The position numbers and the translations under genes are program-made. From contig NC_085060.1 in assembly GCF_963662255.1 (NCBI RefSeq), forward strand, positions 5,953,630-6,017,629: 64,000 bases of DNA. The letters are read 5' to 3'. Of the stretch, positions 1-11,720 are shown in pieces. Under the pieces are notes generated by a model. That model saw only the letters and a list, made by a program, of their open reading frames with translations. It was not told where the DNA came from and ran no database searches. The stretch is from Cinclus cinclus (lineage: Eukaryota > Chordata > Aves > Passeriformes > Cinclidae). Each line of letters opens with the position of its first letter. Positions within the stretch are counted from its first letter, which is position 1.

Positions 1-2970
1 CAAGGGGGTTTTTTTGTTTGTTTTGTTTTTTTTCAGAGAAAAAAAACGACTTCTTTCCTTCTTTCCTTCCTACTATTTTAAATATCAGGCAAAACTAACA
101 AAGCAAAGATTGCAAGAAAGGGTCCTCACTGAAAGGACAATAATTTCTGCCAGGAATAACATCTGGCCTATATATCTCTAAATAACATCTGGCTGTGTCC
201 TGCATACAGGAGATGCCACTGTCCTCGACCTGAGCTCCAGCCTGAGCTGCTGCAGGGCACAGGGAGGGAGCAGCTCAGCACAGCAGCTCTTCCAGACACA
301 GAGTGACACTGCCACACACAGCACGGGCTCCTCTGGTTTACCTGAACACATTCCTCCGTGCAGAGCTTCGTTCATGGGCATCCGTGGCTCAACCCTGCCC
401 ACCTTTGTTTTACACGGCGGGGGCCTCTGAATTTTGAATATTGTGGGAATGCAAAACTTTCCAGTTCCCCTTTTTACTGCATGTATTGCTGTAAAAACAG
501 CAGCCTTTGACAGAATAGAGGTCTCACATCCTTTTTGGAAGTAGCACACCAGTTCTCAGGTCTTAAAACGTGCAGGTGAACTCAGGTGAGGGCAGGACCA
601 TTATGAGGCATTACTGAATCAGCAGTGCTGTACTGAATCCCAGATATTGTAAAAGTATTACAAAGCATCCTAAGTTAGGGCACCAAATAAAAAGACTATT
701 ATAAATTATTCTTATACACACAGCAAGTTGTTACCCTTTCTGTATCAGCCGTTCATTATTAACATTTATAAATCAAAAATCACTAAATAATCTGTCAACC
801 TCCATATGCAAATTGTTAGGTACTTTAGCAATGCCCTAACATCCCACTATCACTGTCTTAAAACAGTCATTAACTTCTCAACTACAAATTGCAAAGTTGC
901 TAAGGCTGAGAAAGGAGTTGGTAAGCAAGCAGCAGAAGCAGCAGCAGCACTGGTTGTATGACTCTATTACACAGAGGCTGATTTGCAGAACTACAAACAG
1001 TACCAAGAATTTCTTCATTCTTCAGGCAGGTTCAATTCAATTGGAGATGGAATGTCAACATGCCCCTGAAAATGGAGCATAGTAAAACAGTGACATCCAT
1101 GGCCTGACAGAGCAAAATGAACCGAGTCATGGCAATGGAAGAAAGGGAGAAGAGACAGGAATAATGAATTGCTGCTCTCAGTTCCCTGTGATCCATCCTG
1201 CTGCTCTGCCTTCTGAGGCTAACTTTCAATTGTGAAGCCTTGGAGCACCTTGTGACCATGTGAGCTGCATTTTTGATGCTTTATAAATTCCACAGCTGTT
1301 CACAGGATACTCACTACATCCAGCCTTGAGTAAAAAACAGAGGTACAAGGACTACAGAAAATTCCCAAAAGCTCACTCTCAAAACAGACACAGAGCTAAG
1401 GCAAAAAGACAAAGCAGATCTTCTGTGATCCCAGGTGGCACCTCAATTGCAAGACTATATTTTCTTGTGACTGCAACAAGGTTTGAAGGTTTATACTTTT
1501 CAGAATATCTGCAAGATTTCTGCAGTAAAATTAAATGGCAATAGTCAGAGATATTTGTATGAAATTAACCATTTTAAACACCTGTCACAATCTTGCTGTA
1601 AGTATCAAAGGCACATTTATTATAAAACTTGTAATAAACACAAAATTAATTTTCATTACCTTGGCTTAGAACGTCTATCAAAATTAATCTTTTACATTTA
1701 CAGAAAGCATCTAAAACACTGTGACACAGTGGCTTTTTGACCTGCTGTGCCTGAAAGCCTCTGGGAAGAAGTCCACAACTCAGCTCCCAGATTCTGCTCA
1801 TTCCAGCTACAAGACACCGTAAGCATACAAATCAAAAACCTGCATTTTTATTTCCTGCAGGGATTAATAAACTTTACACAATACTGATACAGATGATAAA
1901 TTGAGGATTTGACATATTTGTTGTGTCAGCCCTATTGTTTGGCAGCATATAGCAAAAAACAGCCCTTAAGACCACAGAGTAAGCCTGACTCAAAAGTTTG
2001 CTTTTAATTTTGGATTTCCCCTCTGAAGGTGGAAGAATTTAATGCCTTGGAAGGGCCAAGCCATTGGGTGGACATGACTGGAGTTCAAGTCTACAATAAA
2101 CCATGAATCCCATCAGGGAGCTGTGGCTGTCCTGGCTCACTGAGTACCTTCCCACACACTGCAGCAAAGGATTCCCAGCTCTCAGGTCTGAGTCTCTGTA
2201 CTCTGAACTTAGTGCATTATCCAAACTGGTTAGTGGAGTGATCTTTTTTGTTTCTATAGCTACCCACAAAGTAAAGAATCCAAATTTAAGTGGTGCAGCT
2301 TAGTCACAATAACATCCAACCTACCTCTTCATTTTGTAATAAAGACAATTATAAAGCCCTCAGTCCAGCTAAAGGCTTTTAACAATGTAGGTTTACAAAG
2401 TTGGTAAGGAGAAAATTTTTATGCAACGTGAGTTTTTCTCACAACTCCCTAATTCTCCCCTTTCTTCCTCACTGTATTAATCTTCTTCACATTATTTTTT
2501 CATATTCTTATTTTTAAGCATATACCACTTTTCCTCTGCTCTACACCACTGCAAAACTAAGTGCTCGGGGAGCCAAATTTAATGTATTTTAATTACATGA
2601 TGTTCTTCTCCGGTGAACTGTTACACTAGAAAGGAAAAAAATTAGGGATCTTCCTGTAAGAAGAATATATTTAAACGAGGCATGTTTCTGTGCTTCTCAA
2701 CCTGTTTAAAATGTAGGCTGTGTAAAATTCTGTACAGGAACCTTTTTGCACAGCATGATTCAGAAACATTAACAATCTTCAGCAATAATCCTGGTATTAT
2801 TTTTTGCTCCCTTCCGCAGACAAAGTAGTTTATTGATAATACTGCTTTGCCCTCAAGAAAAAAAAAATAATTGTTTTGTCATTTTCTTCCTACATTTTTG
2901 TGTATGTTAAGTCAGATTCCTTGTGCTATGTCATAACATTGAGACAACTTTAAAAATTGTCACATACAAA
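1..2970. other. AT-rich unique DNA, no gene seen
   Basis: The block opens with a T-rich tract (about 8-33) and a short CTTT/CTTCC pyrimidine run (about 48-70). A modestly GC-richer patch at about 210-420 contains several CAGCTC/GAGCTG words but gives no recognisable exon or repeat. The open frames here are at most 123 codons, have no domain I recognise and lack exon-like structure. The remainder is AT-rich unique sequence in which I see nothing I can name. Confidence 0.6.
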
Positions 2971-3305
2971 CCTGAGGGAGCTGGGGGTGTTTATCCTGGA
3001 GCAAAAGATGATTACTCTCTACAACTGCCTGAAAGGAGGTTGTAGGCAGGTGGGGGTCAGTCTCTTTTCAAAAATAATAAGCAAGAGGACATGGCCTCAG
3101 ACTGTGCAGGGAACATTTAGATTGGATATCAGGAAAAAATTCTTCAGAGACAGGGTTGTCAAATGCTGGAACAGGATGCCCAGGGAAGTGGCTCAGTCAG
3201 TGGAGGAATTTAAAAGACATTCAGCCATAACTCTTGAGTTTAGGGGTAGGCTTGGCATTTTTACATCAATGGTTGGACTCAATGATCTTTTCCAACAGAA
3301 ATCAT

Positions 3306-3306
<1 letters not shown>
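2971..3306 (+). mobile_element. CR1 LINE, 5'-truncated 3' end
   Basis: This is the 3' end of a chicken-repeat-1 non-LTR retrotransposon in the sense orientation. It contains, in order, a GAGCTGGGGGTGTTTATCCTGG-type box, a CTCTACAACTGCCTGAAAGG box, a TTTAGATTGGATATCAGGAA box at about 3117, a GGAACAGGATGCCCAGGGAA box at about 3170, and the terminal GGTTGGACTCAATGATCTTTTCCAAC motif at about 3271-3296. All are landmarks of the CR1 3' region. The 5' part is missing, as is usual for CR1. The usual ATTCTATGATTCT tail is reduced to a short remnant and replaced by an AT microsatellite. An open frame of 135 codons across it is incidental. The copy is decayed and not expected to be active. Confidence 0.93.
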
Positions 3307-3308
<2 letters not shown>

Positions 3309-3357
<49 letters not shown>

Positions 3358-3371
3358 TATATAACACACAC
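3309..3371. repeat. (AT)n/(AC)n microsatellite at CR1 3' end
   Basis: There is an uninterrupted run of about 20 AT units (3309-3349), followed by a short AC run and mixed AT/AC units. It begins directly at the 3' end of the CR1 copy and so probably grew from the element's simple-repeat tail. Such a pure tract should be highly variable in length between individuals. Confidence 0.95.
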
Positions 3372-6300
3372 TTGGAATGTTTTCAATATAAGACTAGGAA
3401 TTCAATAAGCTCTTTAGCTTAGATACTTAGATACTTTAGCTTAGCTTTAGATACTGCCAGTTATACTGTTTTTCAAAAAGTAAGGTTATATTGAACTTTC
3501 TGAAAGAGATTAGATAAGCACACATAGATATTTCAGGCCTGACATCTGTCAGACCCTGAAGTACAGCCAGCACAGAGCAATGCATAGAACACCATAAAAT
3601 TTGTTTTATTATTTAATTCTATTTCCTTCAGTCCTGAAAAACATTAGCTTAGACAAGTAGAGAGGATGGATATCATGGCAAAGATTTAAGATATAGATGT
3701 ATATTGACATCAAATAAAAAGTTTTCCTAACTTATAATGAGTTGCAATATATTTTTTAATGGTTGAGGAAATAGACCTTAACTTTGATAGAGACAAAGCA
3801 CTTGATATGTCATGAAATTCATGCCTGTTTCAGCAGTACATGCAATGCAGCAGAATGATCTAGAAGTTTGCTATGATTTGCAGTCACATCCACTTCCAGA
3901 CATGGGATGGGTGCTGCCATGACAAACTCCCTCTCTCCCCCTGCCCAGCAATATGCCTTTAGCTGTAAGGTGTGTTCCCCTACTGAAAGAGCATTTCTGA
4001 TGCCAACAAGCCAAAAGTCCCAAGGAGAAGCAAAAGGGAACAAGATTCTCTGGAACGGAATGAGCCCAGTCAATGCATAGAGGGGATCTCAGTAAAAAGA
4101 AATCAATATTATTCCCTAGAAGCAGAGTGTACTAAACTCCTTAGCCATAGTATCATGCTCCTTCATCAGATCAAGTTGCAAGTTTAAGATTTATGCATCC
4201 TGTTCAAGACAAAGCAGAAGTTAGAAACCAATCATCACTTCTAAAAACATATTAAAGAATATCAAATTATGAAATCTATTTGATGTCAGGAGTTTATTAC
4301 TAAGATGCCAATCAGATAATATTCTTGGGAAAGGTATTTTCATGCCTGGTCACACTTAAGAAGAACTAATTTAAGTTTTCCAGCATGAAAGCTATATTTA
4401 CTTAGTTCTGATATCTCCTTAATGTTGCACTGCCCTGTACTCTTTCTATGTATTTCATTGATATGAACAGTCAGTTATTTAGCCTATTTTTTCCAGCTTC
4501 TGAACTGAAATACATATGGTAGCAAAACAGGCGCAGAAGGCATAAGTAGAGCCTAGTCCAGATTAAATTAATATTAGTCTTTCAGTCTACCTAAGTGACA
4601 AAAGCTGCATCACTCTGCAGACTGCTGGCCTTGGGGTTGATTGCTCTGAGTCTCTCAGACTTTCATGTCCTGGATGGAACTTCTCAGTGGTACCAAAAGC
4701 ACACAAGCTGCTGATGGCAGCAATTGCATCAAAGACCAAATTCCTAGTTCTCTGGGCATCAAAAGAAACAGAAGAACTGAATTTTTGCGCTGCATTTATC
4801 AGAACTGTAACATGTCAGGTAGGGTAAACGTTCTCTGTCTTTTCCACTACCTCCATTCTTTGTTGGAAATGGAGTACTGAATAATTTTTTTATCCAAGAC
4901 ACTTATCCAGGAAGGGAACTGCTGGCTCCTATTCCTAACAGTGTGTTTTGTTCCTGAATTAAAAAAAAAAAAAATAAAAAATAAAATAAAATAAAGAAAA
5001 CCCACCAACCCAGCACTGAATCACAATCCCTTTTTTGTTTGCTTCTGATCAAGTTCATACTGTCTTTTGATTGTAGTCCCCTATGGGTACTTTCTTCTAC
5101 AGAGACAGCAATCTTTTTCTTCTACCAAAATTGTATTATGTTGTGTTTAGAGAGAGCCTTTGTCCTTAGTATCAGGAGGAAAAAGAGGTTTCATTTCATC
5201 TTTGTAGGACTGACACAGAAAAAAATAATGCTAAAAAAAGAAAAAAAACATGACTGCAGAAAACCTGAAAAAGACAAAATAAGTGAGAACAACCTCATAT
5301 GAGAAATTTATTGCCATTAGTGTACTTTTTACTATCATTTTACTGGTTGCTACAATTACAGACAATACACCATGATTTCCTTGGCAACGTTTTTTACCCT
5401 TATTCAATGAAGTTTAAAATCTTTGACTTTTTACTGAATAAATAACTGTTAAAGGGACTACAGGATCTCCTTTCTGTAAATTCTTTTTATTAGGCATAGA
5501 CTAATTTATTTATACTTTAGATTTTCTGCTCGAGTGTACTTCTGCATGGAAACCAGGTAAGCAGGACTCTTTCAATTGTGAAGTCAGAAATTACTCAAAA
5601 CTATTTTAAACTAAATTGAATCTTAAAATAAATGTCTATATTGGCACTTACAGGCTTAAGAATCCTGTGTTTTGTGGTAGGGCCTTTCAAGCAGAAATAT
5701 ACACAGTAATTTTCAAAGCAACAATTGTGGGGTTTTGCTTTAAATTTGTATTACGTTTTCTATAATAAGTCACTGTATTGGAATATATTTAAACAAATTA
5801 TACACAAATGTGTTGGGATATCTTTTTGAATTTTGTATTTTAAGCAATGAAGAGCATTACTATATATTACCATACATATAAGGTAAGTCTTTTTTAAAAC
5901 TGTGCTTCTTAAAGGCAAGACTACATAAACAAAATGTTGACATAACACAGGATTCAGTGGGGTTTTCTCCCTTTACAAGGAGGTCTCCAAGCGGTTGACA
6001 AAGAATTCTTACCTAGTAATATGGGAACAGCTGTATAGGAGATGAAAAACAAGATATAATTTACTCAGTATTGACTGAGAAATGTGGACAGATAAGTAAT
6101 TCCAGACCTTTCAGGTCCTTTCCAGAAATTTATGCATTTTCTGGAAAAACCTGCCTACTCTTCAGACAGCCAGAAAAGTCATCATCCATCCAGGATGTTT
6201 TCTCAGCCTGCCCCATACAGTTCTCTCCTTCTCTGTCACCTTAGATTAATAACATTCTTCTAAAGCCATCTCCCTTCAAATCTATTCTGTACTTTCCCTG

Positions 6301-9300
6301 TCTCCTACATCAGTCTCCTTGGTAAGGCTCCAAAAAGATTACCTATCACTGCTGTGATTCCAACTGCCAGCTCCCTCCCCAAGCCTTCCAGCCAAATATA
6401 CAGCAGAGCTCCTCAGCTGGAATGGCACTTCTGGGTCAGGAGGCACCTGCTCAGCCACCTCTACCACAGCCAAGCATCCTCCTCTTTCCAGAGACCAGGG
6501 AAGCCAATCCAAATTTTCAGTGTGCCAGTTTAGAAGACAGACTTATAATTTTGTTCATGATAAAATTTAGTTGCTATGGATTAGGCTTGTTTTTGCAGTT
6601 ATTTAGAAAAGCTCTTTCCAAATCAGGCTTTACCATTTCATGAAACCAGCAGTTGCAATGATTATGTCCCTCACAAACTGAATATAATCTTTTATTCCTT
6701 TTATGTCCTCTCAAGGATTTGATTTTCCATGTTTTGAATTTTATATCACAACTGGAAATGGTTTGACTAACACATAAGATATAGTTCTAAATGCTAGTGA
6801 TTGAACTCAGCTATAAGGCCACATCCAGCAGAGTTTTGAATTCCATGTGTTTTTCATAAATATGGAAATATGTTATTGAATGAGCCATAGAGAAAAAGCA
6901 ATTCTAGATAATCATACTTCTTGAGTCTGTGAAGAGTTTTTGTAAAAGGGAGAAGTATTGACAACGATCAAATATGTCCTTTTTATTCTGCCTCTATCAC
7001 ACATGCAGCATATCATTTTTATCAGCCATTCAATAAACTAAAAAATGTATGGAAATGGTGGACTGTTGAAAAGATAATTTGTACTACAATAATTATTCTC
7101 CTATTGTATTATAACTGTATGCAGCTTTGAAGCCATTGTAAGTTAGGCAGTAAAAATGGAAAAAAGTAATAATTTTTTACATTGTGCATGCAATGGCATA
7201 TGCAGGAGTACACTGTCAGACAAAAACATTTATTTAAAAAAAAAAAAGGCATAGTATACAGAAAAACTTGTCATATACAAAATGCTTCTTTGACAGGGAA
7301 ATCTTTCACAGATAATCCAGACAGTGCAAGTTTTGAATCATCCTGTTGAAATGCTTATTAACAGGGACCTCAAAATAGGAAGCTTACATTTTTTCCTGAT
7401 TATTAGAAGTGGGATTACAAACATCCCAGTGGGCAGCAAATGTCTGCACATTCCACTTATAAAACTAAAAATTAGATAAGAAATTTAGAAGAGTACAGAT
7501 TCCTAAATCCTCAAAGTTCTGGTTTTGCACAGATAGAATTTACATTCAGGCTCTTGCAAACCAGATGCTTTATAATAAGTTTCAGTTTGCCAGCGCTTTA
7601 AACCACTGATAAAAGCTGTAATATTACTGGAGAATTCGTCCATATGTTGAAGTGTTTTTGCATCTAGAAAAGGACTTATACACACACTTATTTTTGTTCA
7701 CAGATCAATATGATTTGCTGAGTCTGACATACAATGGTGTGATGAACAGAAAATACTTTGAAAGCTTCCAGTTTCTTATCCAATAGGTTTCATTAAGAGA
7801 ACATAGCTAAAGACTGTTATAAAAATTAATTCCTGACATTTCAGTTCTATAAATTGAAATAATAGTCTTTTGAGTATTCTTTACAATTCTTCAGAAACCT
7901 AGAGGGTAGTTGCCTGGATAGACAAAACATTTTAATATAGTAAACGTTCCTCAGAAACCATATATTTTGTATTTTTAAATACGTTATATGGCTTCTATTT
8001 ACTATTAAGTCCACATGGTATTAAAAGAACAGCATTCCCAGTATTTAACACTCTTGAAAATAGGGGAGTTCATTTATTAAGGAAAAACATATTTCTACTG
8101 AATTTCATCCACAGCATATCTCATAAAAATTCCAAGTATAAATCATCAGAAAATAATTGAAATGTATTTGCATCCAAGTGGCCTAAAGCATTAATTCACA
8201 TTTTTTTTAAAATTTCAATTAGAAATCTATCACAACAGTAGATGAAGCAGCCAGAACTCCTAAACACAGATTTACCCATTGCCTTATCATGATACTTGTC
8301 TACCATGTTCAGGATTAATTAGATCTTTATCTCAAGCAGATTCAAAATATTTTTAAGTATGTAAATTGATTTTCTGAAACAGCCCAACATATCTAAAGGC
8401 CTCAGCCACCCATTTTGTCAAATCAGAAAAGATGGAAAAGGCAACAACAGAAAAATCAAGGCCCAATCACTTACTTATCCTGGGAATGGAAAGCTGATAC
8501 CTAAACTCAAAGCAAGTTTTTGCAAGTGCTGCATCAGCTGCTGTGTATTCCTTGCTTCTGACTTGTGTGGTGGTGAAAGAGCTCACAGAGCTCCTCACTG
8601 GGAGGGCAGGTGCTCTGTATTATGGAATCCTACTGGCAAATTCCCAAATCCTAAACATTGTTGTTTGAGAGGAAGGCCAACAAAACTGAGGAAATTAAGT
8701 ATGACTCTTTTTTTAAAATAAAATGTGTCCTTTGAGCTTCAGTCACATCCCCAAACTTACTCTTTTGTCCTCTGCTGCTTAACTCAGGTGCTACTGCAGG
8801 AGTCAATTGCTCTTGGTTCCCTGCAGCTCCCCTTACCTGAGCAGCCTGAGCTCCTCCCGAAGGCACACAGGTGTACACACAGAGCTGAGTTTGGATAGGC
8901 AGGAATGGGCATTTGGCAGCTACAGAACACTCCCTCTGAGCAAGGACAGGATGCACAAACCTCTGCTGTGCCCTTCAGCCATTGCTAGGAGCACCCTGTT
9001 GGGAGAATGCCTTCACCCACACCAAAACCACCAGCAGCAAACAGAGTCTGGCACCCACGGGGACTGCACAGACTGCATGTCCAGCAATTACAAGTGTATT
9101 CAGGAACATCACTGTATATGCAACTAGAATTTCTAAGCAATGTTTTTCTGTTTTGTTTTTAAATCAGATAATTTCTAAAAATCAAAATTTCCAGTTAATT
9201 AGAATGTGTTTTCGATTTACCTGGTAGAATTTTCCTTCCTAAAGAGAACAGATTTGGTGAGATTTCATAAATTCTTCATGCTCCCAGACTAAATTTACCA

Positions 9301-11041
9301 ATACTGAAAGAATAGAAGAGGTTAGCTTTGCAGCCATTTAAAAACACTACATTATTAATAACCTTGTTATTAAAGATCTCAGGGCTCGATGTTTTAGAAC
9401 TGTGCTATAGCTTTACTTTGACAAATCTAGCCCAGTCCATAGTCACCATTTCCCACCACATGCTAGAGTCCACCTTCTCTCCTCTTCTGATGACACACGT
9501 GAATTCATGTAGTAAGGTAGTCAACAAAATAATCCATCATAAATAATGCCTGCACCTACACTTGGAAGAGGAACATCATTAAATTCTGTGAAACAAAACA
9601 TTTCTAGAAGATGAACAGGAAAAACACAGTTCGTAGTACACAGATCCTGTATGCTTTCCTCAGCTATTTAGAACAACAGGAGCAGCACCCACAACAGGCT
9701 GAATGTCCAGTCAACATGCCCACAGAAAAGCACATTTTATTGCCACTGTGTTGCACGGACACAGTTCAGGAGCACAGACTTGGTCAGATCATTTCTTGGC
9801 ATTTTGGCTAAGGTCAAGCATAGTTTAACTGCAGCACCTCAGCTCAGGAAAGAGCACCAGAGGGATGGTAATTTTATATAATCCTGGAATAATAGAAGAC
9901 ATTTCTGCTGGTGACCTCACTGATTATCACCTTGAACACAACAATTCTACCTAGCTATCAATCTATTCAGATTTCCCCAGGAATAAGTAATGGGTGGAAG
10001 AAAACACAGTCCTTTACACAGAATGTGTTTGTTTTCAGCTAAGTTGAAGCACCAAGTATTTATAAAACGTGCTAGACAAAGACCTTGTACTATATGAGGA
10101 AAATCAAGCATGTCACACTGGTGTGTTCCATCCCCTAATAAATCCTTGTATACTTATAAACTGCTTTCACACTTTTAATTGACCATATACAAAATTGTCG
10201 CTTCAACAACAAAATGCAACTCCTTGTGAGGAAAAAAAAGCATTGAGCACGCTGCAGTGCAGTAGTTTGAAATGTGTTCTGTGAAGACATGAAATAACCA
10301 TACAAGAAAGCAGGACTAAGTGTCAGAATGTTTTAGTTTCAAGACCTCATTCAGTATAGGAATAATGACAGAACTCACTGGGGCTGAACAACAAAGTTTC
10401 AAGATACATATCCAGTAAATCCCTTACACAGAAAAACAGGGAAAGAAGATTTCAAGATACATCTGAAGTTACAATTTAACAGAACAGTACAGAGAAGTGT
10501 AAAGTATCTCTTTATCTACTAAACTTCAGACTGTCAGCATAGAATTTTATGGGTGCTGACCACAAGTATCAGCCTCTGAAAGTCCAGTTTCTCTAACTGG
10601 CATGAAAAAAGTTAAGAAACATAAAAATTATTATAATTTTGAGTTAGTGAAAAGCTTCAATATGGAACCTGTGGAAACACGGCTGGGGATAAAACTGGAG
10701 GAAACGGAGAAGTTATATTCTCCTCCTTACAGATCATATAGTGGTACAGAAAGTATAGGGTAAAATACAGCTGCTACTCCCTGGATGGAATGTGATTGGA
10801 ATGTTCCACAATGATTCCCCATAAAACTGTGGGCACCTTATGAGAGGGAGGGAACAGAGGAGTGGAGGCACCGTGGCCAGGCTCTGTTGAAATCCTTACA
10901 GGAGGGGTACTCGATGGTACTTTGCAGGTGATAAACCCCATAGCACCTGTCAGCCCGGGGAGACAGAAAATGTCTTGCAGCTGACCAACAGCTGTGGTGA
11001 AATTGTTCTCCTCAGAGGAAATTGGTTTACTCTAGCATAAT
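3372..11041. other. Unique AT-rich DNA, no gene seen
   Basis: About 7.7 kb without a recognisable exon, RNA gene or repeat family. Local details are a small cluster of TTAGAT/TTTAGC words (3412-3453), an A-rich stretch (4961-4998) and a less AT-rich patch (about 8780-9080). The part from about 10790 to 11041 is GC-richer than its surroundings and may belong to the neighbouring retroviral fragment, but I cannot show that. Open frames are short and have no recognisable content. Confidence 0.55.
4961..4998. repeat. A-rich low-complexity tract
   Basis: Fourteen consecutive A are followed by AAAAT/AAAAAT units. No retrocopy is visible upstream that would make this a poly(A) tail. Confidence 0.9.
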
Positions 11042-11452
11042 TGTAACATTAACACACACACACTCCCTCCCAAAATACACACCCCCAAGGTACAACCACC
11101 CCTCACTGGGCGTGTGCACTATGTTTTACTGACTGCATCTCTAAAACCAAAGTTTGAGAATTTTACACCAATCAGCAACAAAGGCATGTATGACTAGAGT
11201 CACCCAAGCTCCACCTAAACATAAAGAAATAGTATAAAAGTCAAGAGTGGGAAAAAGTTAGGGAAGACACCATTGTATATACTGGGATCAGTCGACAGGC
11301 TGAACCTGCCCTCTGTGCATGCTTTTATCAGGGATTAGAGCCTCTCTGTGTGTTGCTTTGAAGATGTTTTTGAAGTCAGATACAATCACCAGCAATCCTC
11401 GAGCCTTAATCTGGCACAATTTGATGCCAATGAAGGATGTTCTTCCATAAAT
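11042..11452 (+). mobile_element. Endogenous retrovirus LTR, decayed
   Basis: The segment has the layout of a retroviral long terminal repeat in the sense direction. It starts with TG after an AT-rich flank. A CCAAT box in the context CCAATCAGC lies at 11168-11172, and a TATA box (TATAAAAG) lies about 61 bp further on at 11233-11240. A GC-richer R/U5-like part follows, ending near a TTGATGCC word. The box order and spacing are seen directly. The assignment to an ERVL-like avian family rests on resemblance to avian LTRs I recall and is less certain. I could not find a convincing target-site duplication, so the 3' boundary is approximate. Many TG/CA sites where CpG would be expected suggest an old copy. 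Confidence 0.6.
11168..11240 (+). promoter_or_regulatory. CCAAT and TATA boxes of the ERV LTR
   Basis: CCAAT at 11168-11172 and TATAAAAG at 11233-11240 form a normal RNA polymerase II core promoter arrangement, which would place transcription start near 11265. This is the ancestral viral promoter. Whether it is still used cannot be told from sequence. Confidence 0.5.
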
Positions 11453-11720
11453 GTGAGTATGGGTCCTTCACAGGAGCTGGCAGGTGCCAGCAGCAGGGAA
11501 CATACTGAATAAAGACTCACTGAGGGGTCTCAAGGTGGGAAGCTTCACTGAGGGGTCTCCCTTGTGCTGTTGGTGTGTTGATGAAAAAGTCATTTGAAGC
11601 ACCCTGTGATCCAGCAGGAACTGGTCAGTGAAGGATCCCTCTGGCAGGCTGGTCAGGCACAAATGTCTCAACCATCTTGGGGCACTGGCAGACAAATCAA
11701 ACACCAAGGGTCAAGGAAAT
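11453..11720 (+). mobile_element. ERV leader-like segment after the LTR
   Basis: This stretch follows the LTR and is GC-richer than the surrounding DNA. It opens with a good splice-donor sequence, GTGAGTAT (11453-11460). It then contains a 14-bp direct repeat, CACTGAGGGGTCTC, at 11518-11531 and 11546-11559. Its composition and position fit the untranslated leader between LTR and gag of a provirus, so the insertion may be a 5' LTR plus leader rather than a solo LTR. No primer-binding site could be assigned with certainty, and no gag, pol or env coding sequence follows. Confidence 0.4.

Noticed and set aside
2957..3364. 135-codon open frame on the plus strand
   Set aside because: It lies inside the CR1 3' end and continues into the AT microsatellite (an alternating tyrosine-isoleucine run). 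It is not a gene.
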